This document shows, piece by piece, positions 7,084-13,940 of a stretch of 19,183 bases of DNA. Below the pieces are notes generated by a model. It was given only the letters and a program-made list of their open reading frames with translations. It was not told the DNA's origin and ran no database searches. A program made the position numbers and the translations under genes. This stretch comes from JAEVLT01 sp964484065. Lineage in GTDB: Bacteria; Bacillota; Bacilli; Bacillales; Cytobacillaceae. The stretch is from positions 1 through 19,183 of the forward strand of contig CAZAEW010000066.1 of the NCBI GenBank assembly GCA_964484065.1, written 5' to 3'. Within the stretch, counting starts at the first letter, position 1. Each line of letters opens with the position of its first letter.

Positions 7084-8958
7084 ATGATGGAAAATGCTTG
7101 GCTCATACCGCTTTTCCCGCTATTATCGTTTTTGATCCTTCTTCTATTTGGTAAGCGGCTGAAGGAGGCAAGTGGGTACGTGGGGATGCTTTTTACCTTC
7201 CTTTCGCTTGTCTTGTCAATGTTCGTATTGGCAGCACGCCTTTCAGGTCCAAACTACCTTGCAAAAGCGGACTGGCTTACAATAGGAGATATTCATATAA
7301 CAGCGGGTTTTGAAGTGAATCAATTAAATGCATTAATGCTGTTTATCGTATCGCTCGTCAGCTTTTTGGTACATACGTATTCAAGGGGCTATATGCATGG
7401 CGATGAACGATTCCCGGTATTCTATTCCTATTTGGGATTATTTACCTTTGCAATGCTTGGACTTGTCATTTCTCCAAACATCTTGCAAACCTATGTTTTC
7501 TGGGAACTTGTCGGTCTCGGTTCCTTCCTGTTAATCGGATTTTATTACTACAAAGAAGAAGCAAAGGCAGCTGCCAAAAAAGCGTTCATCATGACCCGGA
7601 TCGGGGATGTCGGACTTTTTATCGGCATGATCCTTTTGTTCTGGCAGACAAAAAGCTTCGAATACAGTGATATTTTTAAAGCCGTTGAAAATGGGGCAAT
7701 CTCTCAAACGATGATTACCTTAACAGCGATCTTGATTTTTGTCGGTGCTGTTGGTAAATCAGGTCAATTTCCGCTCCACACATGGCTTCCGGATGCGATG
7801 GAAGGTCCGACGCCTGTTTCGGCCTTAATCCACGCTGCAACAATGGTTGCCGCCGGGGTATACTTAGTTGCTACATTATTTCCGTTATTCCATGCCAGCG
7901 AAACAGCCATGATGACAGTGGCCATTATCGGTGCATTCACTGCCATTTTTGCTGCCAGCATCGGTTTGGTGCAAACGGATATTAAACGGGTGCTCGCATA
8001 CTCAACTGTCAGCCAGCTAGGCTACATGATGCTTGCTTTAGGGTCTGCCGGTTATGTGGCAGGGGTGTTCCACCTGATGACACATGCCTTCTTTAAAGCA
8101 CTCTTGTTCCTTGCAGCCGGCAGCGTTATCCATGCCGTGAACGGCAAGCAGGATATTGAACAAATGGGCGGTCTTTGGAAAAAATTAAAACTGACCGGAC
8201 CATTATTCTTAATCGGTACACTGGCAATCAGCGGTGTTCCGCTCTTGTCAGGTTTCTTCAGTAAAGATGAAATTTTAGCCGCAGCATGGAATGGCGGACA
8301 TCCGGTTTTATTCCTGCTTGCGTTAATTGCAGCATTTTTCACTGCCTTCTATATGTTCCGCTTGTTCTTCATGGTGTTTACCGGAGAAGGGCGCAGCGAG
8401 GATGTGAAACATGCTCATGAGTCACCGTCAGTGATGACATTCCCAATGATCGTTCTGGGTGTCCTCGCAATCGTTGCCGGATATGTTAACACACCTTGGT
8501 TTGGATCCTTCCTTGGCGATTGGCTGACAAAAGGAAATCCTCTTCTTGAAGGGCAGCATGAAGGCGAGCCTGTCTGGATCATGGCAGCTGCAACGATCGT
8601 TTCGCTGCTTGGTATTTACTTAGCCTATCTCATTTACGGAAAACGTTCGATTTCCCGTGAGTGGTTAAGCGGAAAAGGCAGCACATTGCATGCGATTTTA
8701 TACAACAAATACTATGTGGATGAATTTTATCAGTTGACGATCATCAGCATTACAAAAGGATTCAGCCACCTTATGCAATTTATTGATACCTTCATAGTCG
8801 AAGGCCTTGTGAATCTGGTTACCGGAATTGTCCAAGGACTTGGCAGACTGGGCTCTAAATTGCAAAGCGGACAAGTTCAAACTTATGGGGCAGTAGCCTT
8901 CATTGGTCTGGCAGTGCTCGTTGTCATTTATGCGTTCACAGGGGGGTACTTAAAATGA
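7084..8958 (+). CDS. nuoL: Complex I subunit L, antiporter-like proton channel
   Basis: This protein of 624 residues is the usual NuoL length and has about 16 membrane helices. The antiporter core shows YVFWELVGLGSFLLIGFYYY (the conserved helix-5 Glu at about 141) and GKSGQFPLHTWLPDAMEGPT (the helix-7 Lys at about 225), followed by PVSALIHAATMVAAGVYL. FFSKDEIL and the C-terminal region after about residue 500 correspond to the last core helices and the long lateral helix that runs along the membrane arm. I chose ATG 7084, 9 nt after AAAAAGGGG. ATG 7087 is also possible, and a TTG at 7078 is too close to the ribosome binding site. The stop overlaps nuoM in ATGA. Confidence 0.97.
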   Translation: MMENAWLIPLFPLLSFLILLLFGKRLKEASGYVGMLFTFLSLVLSMFVLAARLSGPNYLAKADWLTIGDIHITAGFEVNQLNALMLFIVSLVSFLVHTYSRGYMHGDERFPVFYSYLGLFTFAMLGLVISPNILQTYVFWELVGLGSFLLIGFYYYKEEAKAAAKKAFIMTRIGDVGLFIGMILLFWQTKSFEYSDIFKAVENGAISQTMITLTAILIFVGAVGKSGQFPLHTWLPDAMEGPTPVSALIHAATMVAAGVYLVATLFPLFHASETAMMTVAIIGAFTAIFAASIGLVQTDIKRVLAYSTVSQLGYMMLALGSAGYVAGVFHLMTHAFFKALLFLAAGSVIHAVNGKQDIEQMGGLWKKLKLTGPLFLIGTLAISGVPLLSGFFSKDEILAAAWNGGHPVLFLLALIAAFFTAFYMFRLFFMVFTGEGRSEDVKHAHESPSVMTFPMIVLGVLAIVAGYVNTPWFGSFLGDWLTKGNPLLEGQHEGEPVWIMAAATIVSLLGIYLAYLIYGKRSISREWLSGKGSTLHAILYNKYYVDEFYQLTIISITKGFSHLMQFIDTFIVEGLVNLVTGIVQGLGRLGSKLQSGQVQTYGAVAFIGLAVLVVIYAFTGGYLK

Positions 8959-10442
8959 ATTTATCTTCTGTTTTAACAATCCTGGTATTCTCCCCTTTAC
9001 TAGGTGTTCTCCTTTTGGCATTTATGCCAAAAGAACAGGAAAAATCAATTAAAGCAGTTGGATTTCTTTTCACACTGCCAGCGTTGATTTTGTCATTTGC
9101 GATCTATGCTCATTACCTTGCCGGTAAAAGCTTATCTAATTTTTCCGTAACGCATTCATGGATTTCATTCGATGTCACCAGCTTTGCAAAGTATACGGTT
9201 AATTATGAGCTTGGAATTAACGGGTTTACCTTGCTGTTAGTCCTGTTAACGGCAGTTGTTTCAACATTGGCAGCGATAGCTTCCAAATATATTACAAAAG
9301 AATGGAAAGGCTATTTCATGCTCTTCCTCATTCTTGAAACAGGAATGCTCGGTGTTTTCACAGCACAAAACTTAATTTTATTTTTCGTCTTTTTCGAAGC
9401 AACACTTGTACCAACCTTCTTCCTGACAGGGAAATGGGGTTATTTTGAAAAAGAAAAAGCAGCTTACAGCTTCTTAATCTATAACGGTCTGGGCTCTGCT
9501 ATTTTATTAATTGTCATCATGATCCTTTTTGCCCGCACTGGAACAACGAATTACGATATTGTCTTTAAAGCACTGCATGCTGCAGGCGGACCATTCTCCG
9601 GCAGCTTAAAAATGGGCTTGGCAATTGCTTTATTGATTGCTTTTGGCGTCAAACTGCCAATCTTCCCATTGCACAGCTGGATGCTGCGCATGCACGTTCA
9701 AGCGCCGCCGCCGGTTGTTATGATTCACTCAGGGATTCTCTTGAAAATCGGGGCATACGGTTTAATCCGCTTCGGTTATGGATTTTTCCCGGAACAATTC
9801 AAGACGATGGCTGTTTTGCTTGCCGTCTTGGGAGTAATCAACCTGTTATATGGTGCATTTCTCGCCTTCATTCAGTCAGACTTTAAAATGGTGCTCGCAT
9901 ACTCCTCCGTTTCCCATATGGGTATCGTTCTAATGGGTATTGCAGCATTTAATACAGCCGGATTGCAAGGGGCGATCTTCCAGGTCATTTCTCACGGTTT
10001 GATTTCGGCACTGTTATTCTTCCTGGTTGCTGTTATTTATGACCGTACCGAAACGTCAACGATTGAAAATCTTGGCGGAATGGCAAAAGGCATGCCGCTT
10101 GTCAGCGGATTTTTACTTGCAGCTGCGATGGCTTCGCTAGGGCTTCCGGGAATGTCTGGATTCGTCAGTGAATTTATGGCTTTCATGGGCTTATTTAAAG
10201 TCATGCCATGGATCGCAGCTATCGGTACAATCGGCATCATCATGACAGCTGCATACCTGTTGCGCAGCGTTCTTGGAATTACGTTCGGAAAAACCACTCG
10301 TGATTTTGCGGGAGTTTTAGATTTAAAAGGAGTCGAGTACATTCCTGTACTTGTGCTCGTAGCTCTGATTGTGCTAATTGGTGTTTACCCAAGTGTTTTA
10401 AGCTCACCGCTTCATGCCACATTGCTTGGGTTAGGAGGGTGA
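8955..10442 (+). CDS. nuoM: Complex I subunit M, antiporter-like proton channel
   Basis: This 495-residue polytopic membrane protein has about 14 helices. Core motifs are FFVFFEATLVPTFFLTGKWG (conserved Glu), FGVKLPIFPLHSWMLRMHVQ and MIHSGILLKIGAYGLIRFG (conserved Lys residues), and SDFKMVLAYSSVSHMGIVL. These are the NuoM/ND4 signatures. The LPDAH block common in other NuoM proteins reads MLRMH here, a difference worth noting although the following APPPVV and LLK segments are intact. It starts in ATGA overlap with the nuoL stop and is followed 6 bp later by nuoN. Confidence 0.97.
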   Translation: MNLSSVLTILVFSPLLGVLLLAFMPKEQEKSIKAVGFLFTLPALILSFAIYAHYLAGKSLSNFSVTHSWISFDVTSFAKYTVNYELGINGFTLLLVLLTAVVSTLAAIASKYITKEWKGYFMLFLILETGMLGVFTAQNLILFFVFFEATLVPTFFLTGKWGYFEKEKAAYSFLIYNGLGSAILLIVIMILFARTGTTNYDIVFKALHAAGGPFSGSLKMGLAIALLIAFGVKLPIFPLHSWMLRMHVQAPPPVVMIHSGILLKIGAYGLIRFGYGFFPEQFKTMAVLLAVLGVINLLYGAFLAFIQSDFKMVLAYSSVSHMGIVLMGIAAFNTAGLQGAIFQVISHGLISALLFFLVAVIYDRTETSTIENLGGMAKGMPLVSGFLLAAAMASLGLPGMSGFVSEFMAFMGLFKVMPWIAAIGTIGIIMTAAYLLRSVLGITFGKTTRDFAGVLDLKGVEYIPVLVLVALIVLIGVYPSVLSSPLHATLLGLGG

Positions 10443-10448
10443 TCAAGG

Positions 10449-11966
10449 ATGAGTCTTCAAACATTGCAATCATTTAACTGGAGCGTTATGGCACCGGAAT
10501 TTATCATCCTTGGTGTTGCAGCACTTCTTACCTTGCTTGATTTGTTTATGCCAAACAAGCAGGATCGGAAAGTTTTAGGCTGGATTGCGATCGTCGGTGT
10601 ATTAGCAGCGCTCGTTTCACTTGCCGGTTTAGTCGACCACAAGGTAACTTCGATTCTATATGATACATTCCGTCTTGATTCGTTCGGAAAGGCATTTAAG
10701 TTTATCCTGCTTAGCGGCAGTGTTCTTGTCCTTTTCCTTGCTGTCAGCTACGAACCAAAAGACGGTCTCGAAAAATACCATGGTGAATTTTTCTACTTGT
10801 TTCTGACTGCCCTTCTCGGCGCGATGATTATGACTTCAAGCGGCGATTTAATTACGTTGTTCGTCGGACTGGAGTTATTGTCTGTTTCATCGTATATCTT
10901 AGCTGGAATGCGCAAAAAGAACCTGCAATCGAATGAATCCGCAATGAAATACGTCATCAATGGCGGTATTTCAACAGCGATTATTCTGTTTGGGATGAGT
11001 TATGTTTTTGGAATAACCGGTACAACAAACTTAAAAGAAATTGCCCAAACATTGCAGGTATTATCTGATCCGCAGCAAGTATATATGCTCGGCCTGGCGT
11101 TCTTTATGATCTTTGTCGGATTATCCTTTAAGATTGCGGCAGCACCATACCATATGTGGGCACCGGATGTTTACCAGGGGGCACCAACACCTGTTACGGC
11201 CTTCCTGAGTGTTATTTCAAAAACAGCAGGTTTTGCCATAATCGTTCGGGTCATTGTTTCCGTATATGTCTATGCAGCTGCGAAAGGTCCCGGCTCAATG
11301 CCAATCCTGTTCCATATGCAAAATTATATGGCCGTTATTGCCGGAGTAACGATGGTGATCGGAAACGTCGTTGCATTGAGACAAACGAATATCAAACGGC
11401 TATTTGCTTATTCCAGTATCGCTCATGCCGGTTACATTTTAGTTGCATTTTCCACTTTAGGCATGGTTACATGGGATTCAATCTGGTTCTATTTAGTCGC
11501 ATACCTTTTCATGAACCTTGGTGCTTTTGCCGTCATTCAGTTGATTTCGGAAAAAACCGGTTCAGAACAAATTGCTGAGTTTGCAGGGTTGTACCGCCGT
11601 TCACCGGTACTTGCCGTTGCAATGGGAATTTTAATTCTATCCCTTGCCGGCTTCCCGGGAACAGCTGGATTTATCGGTAAATTGAACATTTTCTTGAATG
11701 CTTTTACAGATCCTAACGGTACTCATTACGTATTAGCATCCATCATGATTGCCACAACAGTGGTATCTTACTTCTACTATTTTGGCATCATGACGCAAAT
11801 GTTCTTCCGCCCGGCAAAAGATGATAGCAAATTCAACATTCCATTCGGAATTCTTTTTGTCCTCATCGTTGCTGTTGCCGGTTCCATTTGGTTTGGTATT
11901 GTACCAAATACAGCGCTGGACTTTCTGCACCAGTACTTTAATATCTCAGCGGATTTCCTTAAATAG
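10449..11966 (+). CDS. nuoN: Complex I subunit N, antiporter-like proton channel
   Basis: This protein of 505 residues has about 14 membrane helices. Visible NuoN/ND2 features are LFVGLELLSVSSYILAGMRK (conserved Glu), GLSFKIAAAPYHMWAPDVYQ followed by GAPTPVTAFLSVISKTAGFA, and RQTNIKRLFAYSSIAHAGYI. GGAGG at 10434-10438, inside the end of nuoM, lies about 10 nt before ATG 10449. It is the last gene of the operon: a strong terminator begins 5 bp after its TAG. The operon therefore encodes A, B, C, D, H, I, J, K, L, M and N only. Confidence 0.98.
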   Translation: MSLQTLQSFNWSVMAPEFIILGVAALLTLLDLFMPNKQDRKVLGWIAIVGVLAALVSLAGLVDHKVTSILYDTFRLDSFGKAFKFILLSGSVLVLFLAVSYEPKDGLEKYHGEFFYLFLTALLGAMIMTSSGDLITLFVGLELLSVSSYILAGMRKKNLQSNESAMKYVINGGISTAIILFGMSYVFGITGTTNLKEIAQTLQVLSDPQQVYMLGLAFFMIFVGLSFKIAAAPYHMWAPDVYQGAPTPVTAFLSVISKTAGFAIIVRVIVSVYVYAAAKGPGSMPILFHMQNYMAVIAGVTMVIGNVVALRQTNIKRLFAYSSIAHAGYILVAFSTLGMVTWDSIWFYLVAYLFMNLGAFAVIQLISEKTGSEQIAEFAGLYRRSPVLAVAMGILILSLAGFPGTAGFIGKLNIFLNAFTDPNGTHYVLASIMIATTVVSYFYYFGIMTQMFFRPAKDDSKFNIPFGILFVLIVAVAGSIWFGIVPNTALDFLHQYFNISADFLK

Positions 11967-11970
11967 GATA

Positions 11971-11996
11971 AAAAGAGGCTTCGGCCTCTTTTTTTT
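11971..11996 (+). terminator. Rho-independent terminator of the nuo operon
   Basis: AAAAGAGGC (11971-11979) and GCCTCTTTT (11984-11992) pair perfectly around a TTCG tetraloop, an especially stable loop, and the T tract runs to 11996. It begins 5 bp after nuoN. Confidence 0.97.
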
Positions 11997-12033
11997 ATAA
12001 GTAAAGAAAGTATAAAAGTTTGGACTTTGAGAA

Positions 12034-12160
12034 TTGTCCAGCTTCACAAGAATAAGCTTCGGAAGCGAAGCATCGCACGAAGGAAAAGCTTTAGCTTTTT
12101 CGAGGAGCGCCTAGCCCCTCAGGGTCACCGGGGCTGAGCGAGGCGCTTGCGCTTTTCTTA
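12034..12160. repeat. Structured Bacillaceae-type intergenic repeat
   Basis: The block starts TTGTCCAGCTTC and ends AGGCGCTTGCGCTTTTCTTA. The phrases GCGCCTAGCCCCTC and GGCGCTTGCGCTTTTCTTA are ones I associate with a repetitive intergenic element common in Bacillus genomes. Three hairpins are visible: GCTTCG/CGAAGC (12055-12071), AAAAGCT/AGCTTTT (12084-12099), and a larger one with AGCGCCT (12106-12112) paired to AGGCGCT (12141-12147) and AGCCCC (12113-12118) to GGGGCT (12130-12135). Only one copy is in the window, so repetition itself cannot be shown here. The function is unknown. Confidence 0.6.
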
Positions 12161-12262
12161 TTTTGCACAGGATATTTTTTAGAAAATACGAATCTATTAA
12201 CTTGGGTTTTGGGAGAGGCAGCGATAATGGATTTGTAAAAAAGAATAAATTTCTGCAGGAAA

Positions 12263-12290
12263 TTGTCGAACTTGTAAGCATGATTAAAAT
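12263..12290 (+). promoter_or_regulatory. Candidate promoter with an overlapping Spo0A box
   Basis: TGTCGAA at 12264-12270 is a perfect match to the 0A box. It overlaps a -35-like TTGTCG (12263-12268), followed by a 16-bp spacer and TAAAAT (12285-12290). A Spo0A box over the -35 is the arrangement at known Spo0A-activated sigma-A promoters. The predicted start point is about 40 nt before the candidate microprotein. A 7-bp box occurs often by chance, so this is tentative. Confidence 0.4.
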
Positions 12291-12330
12291 AGTGCTTAAG
12301 TTCTTTTTTATAAATAAAAAGGACGTGAGG

Positions 12331-12347
12331 ATGGTATGATATACCAT
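12331..12347. promoter_or_regulatory. 17-bp inverted repeat, operator-like
   Basis: ATGGTAT (12331-12337), GAT, ATACCAT (12341-12347) is a perfect 7-bp inverted repeat with a 3-nt centre. It covers the start codon of the candidate microprotein, so it could be a protein-binding site or an mRNA hairpin hiding the start. No known regulator motif was recognised. Confidence 0.4.
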
Positions 12348-12416
12348 GCAAACGGTTCCAAAGAGCCTAATAAAAAGGTAATTGTACATCCAGAAATTGG
12401 ACTGCCTTTTCCTTGA
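12336..12416 (+). CDS. Candidate 26-residue microprotein
   Basis: ATG 12336 opens a 26-codon frame ending TGA 12414-12416. It begins MIYHANGSKEPNKKVIVH and ends in a Pro-rich GLPFP. GTGAGG at 12325-12330 lies 5 nt upstream, a good Bacillus ribosome binding site, and a promoter candidate with a Spo0A box lies a further 35-60 bp upstream. The peptide is polar, has no membrane helix or signal, and is not one I recognise. It lies in a 774-bp interval without any large gene, where an ORF with promoter and ribosome binding site stands out. Against it: the ORF is short enough to arise by chance, and an inverted repeat covers the start. Confidence 0.4.
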   Translation: MIYHANGSKEPNKKVIVHPEIGLPFP

Positions 12417-12491
12417 AAGGAACTGTACATATTCCTGTTTTTGCCTTAGACAATGTGATAGAATAATGAGTGGTTAAATAAAGTGAAACTT

Positions 12492-12712
12492 CAATCAGTG
12501 GGGGCCTTGATGGACAGGGAGTCGTGATTTTAGCCTGCGATCATCCCCCGCTGATTGTTAGTTGCGGCCTACAGGATGTAGGTCACACAGACGTTGCCAC
12601 AGGACGTGGCGTCTTTAGTCTGTGTTCCTAAGTTCGGGCTTTTCTGGCAGTTGTTCTCCAGCTTACTTTTCGCATATAGCCGAAATACTTAAAGTAGGGG
12701 TCTTACTGCCAG
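12492..12712 (+). ncRNA. Structured leader RNA upstream of ywzB, four hairpins
   Basis: Four consecutive stem-loops are predicted. SL1 pairs 12492-12504 with 12545-12557 (13 bp, one G-T pair). SL2 pairs 12566-12573 with 12577-12584, with a GGA loop. SL3 pairs 12585-12592 with 12618-12625, and inside it GCCAC/GTGGC closes an AGGAC loop. SL4 pairs 12644-12650 with 12706-12712, and inside it 12662-12669 pairs with 12691-12698. CAGGATG (12572-12578) and CAGGACG (12600-12606) lie in the SL2 and SL3 loops, ACAGGGAG (12514-12521) lies inside SL1, and CAGGATG (12737-12743) spans the ywzB start. No terminator follows, so it looks like a cis leader or a processed RNA. The only promoter trace is a TAGAAT at 12459-12464. 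I could not assign it to a known riboswitch, T-box, 6S, SRP, RNase P or tmRNA family. Confidence 0.6.
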
Positions 12713-12740
12713 TTAATGCGGGATAAAGTGAGGTGACAGG

Positions 12741-12989
12741 ATGGTAAATGATTTTGGGCAGCAAGCGCTGTTAAGCATCATTTCGCACTTGGTTTTTGTT
12801 GCTCTGGCATGGTGGGCGCTTCAAAGTGTACGCCTGGACAAGTTGCTAAAGCCAAACCGAGTTTTTCAGGCGCGATTGCTATATATATTATTAGCCATCA
12901 TCCTTGGATCATCCGTTAGTAACTTTTTCCTAGATTATCTCGAGTGGTCAAAGAAATTGCCCTTGATCCTGCAATACATACTATTGTAG
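12741..12989 (+). CDS. ywzB: DUF1146-family small membrane protein (YwzB-like)
   Basis: This 82-residue protein has two hydrophobic helices (about 8-27 and 46-64) separated by a basic stretch RLDKLLKPNRVFQAR, and ends near LEWSKKLPLILQYILL. This matches the size and pattern of YwzB/DUF1146, a small integral membrane protein of Bacillaceae without a firmly assigned function. AGGTGA at 12731-12736 lies 4 nt before ATG 12741. A CAGGATG motif overlaps the start codon and similar motifs occur in the leader hairpins, which could bear on translational control. The gene lies just before ywmB and murA, the expected Bacillus neighbourhood. Confidence 0.88.
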   Translation: MVNDFGQQALLSIISHLVFVALAWWALQSVRLDKLLKPNRVFQARLLYILLAIILGSSVSNFFLDYLEWSKKLPLILQYILL

Positions 12990-13167
12990 AAAATATAGGA
13001 CATTGTACATGTTCCCATTTGTCGCCTTTTTTAATAAAATTCAGGTTGTGTGGGACAAGTACGTTACTACGCTAAAATAGTAAAATATGAAATGTCAAAT
13101 AGTGACGACATTTCCCAAGTATGCTCTCCTGCCAATTGGTAACAATGAAGGTAGGGAGAGTGTAGAG

Positions 13168-13908
13168 ATGAAAATAAAAAAAACACATATTGTGCTTTTG
13201 ATACTGGTTGGCTTGTATTTTTGTCAAATTGGGAGCAGATCATCAGCAGCAGGAGACGGAGAACCGGATCTGCTAAAATTAGTCACTGTTTTAAATGGCG
13301 AACATATTTTACTCAAGGAATGGTCTTTCTATGCAAGAGAACATGTAGTGAATCTAAAGAGTGCGGGAGAAGTAAGGGAATATGCGCGAAAGCTTCGACA
13401 AAGGTTTCCTGACTGGAAATGGTCCGAGTCTAACACCAGCCAAAAATGGGAAATGACTGCAGTGTCCTCAACTTCTAACTACCACCAAGAAACGCTTCAA
13501 TTTATGGCAACCCACACAAAACAACCTGTCGATGCGTATATAATATATAGGGTCAGCGGGACAAAGTGGAACAAACAGGCTGAATCCTTTTTCACGACGG
13601 ACCACTACAAAAAAAGGCTGAACGACATTTTTATTGAAAAACCTACATTTTTTTCTTGTGTAAAGGGCAATTTCAGTGGTAAGATTAATTCGTCTTTGTC
13701 AAAAACAGTGAATAATTTATTAGCAAATTTTAAAGCAAAAGAAATAGAAGCCTTAAAAGAGGATCAATTTATGTCCGTGACGGCAAATTCGCCTTTTTTT
13801 GCTGATTCGATCCAAGACCGAAATCTGCAAATTGGCGTGCGTTCTGAAGGATTGGGCGGAAAGACTGCGATTGTAGTTGGCACACCAATCATTACGATTG
13901 AATATTAA
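13168..13908 (+). CDS. ywmB: YwmB-family exported protein (DUF1779)
   Basis: Starting at ATG 13168 the protein has 246 residues, close to what I recall for Bacillus YwmB. MKIKKTHIVLLILVGLYF is an N-terminal signal or anchor helix after three basic residues, so most of the protein should lie outside the membrane. The body is a mixed alpha/beta TATA-box-like fold in this family. Its role is not established, but it is conserved immediately upstream of murA and spoIID. An in-frame ATG at 13087 would add 27 residues before the signal. I rejected it because AGGGAGAG at 13153-13160 sits 7 nt before ATG 13168. It is followed 32 bp later by murA with no terminator, so they may be cotranscribed. The 97 bp after ywzB show only a weak TAAAAT -10 candidate (about 13072). 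Confidence 0.88.
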   Translation: MKIKKTHIVLLILVGLYFCQIGSRSSAAGDGEPDLLKLVTVLNGEHILLKEWSFYAREHVVNLKSAGEVREYARKLRQRFPDWKWSESNTSQKWEMTAVSSTSNYHQETLQFMATHTKQPVDAYIIYRVSGTKWNKQAESFFTTDHYKKRLNDIFIEKPTFFSCVKGNFSGKINSSLSKTVNNLLANFKAKEIEALKEDQFMSVTANSPFFADSIQDRNLQIGVRSEGLGGKTAIVVGTPIITIEY

Positions 13909-13940
13909 TATAGAGAAAATGGACGCGGAGGGGAATACTC

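Noticed and set aside
12091..12389. Minus-strand ORFs of 86 and 92 codons
   Set aside because: They overlap the folded repeat and the candidate microprotein, have no supporting ribosome binding site or recognisable domain, and are mostly Phe/Ile/Lys/Ser-rich noise.
12492..12712. T-box, 6S RNA, SRP RNA, RNase P RNA or tmRNA identity for the ywzB leader
   Set aside because: The conserved T-box sequence, the SRP GGAA loop segment, RNase P core motifs and tmRNA ends are not seen, and the 5' and 3' ends do not pair as in 6S RNA.
13087..13167. Upstream ATG extension of ywmB
   Set aside because: It would place 27 residues before the signal helix and lacks a ribosome binding site, while ATG 13168 has a good one.
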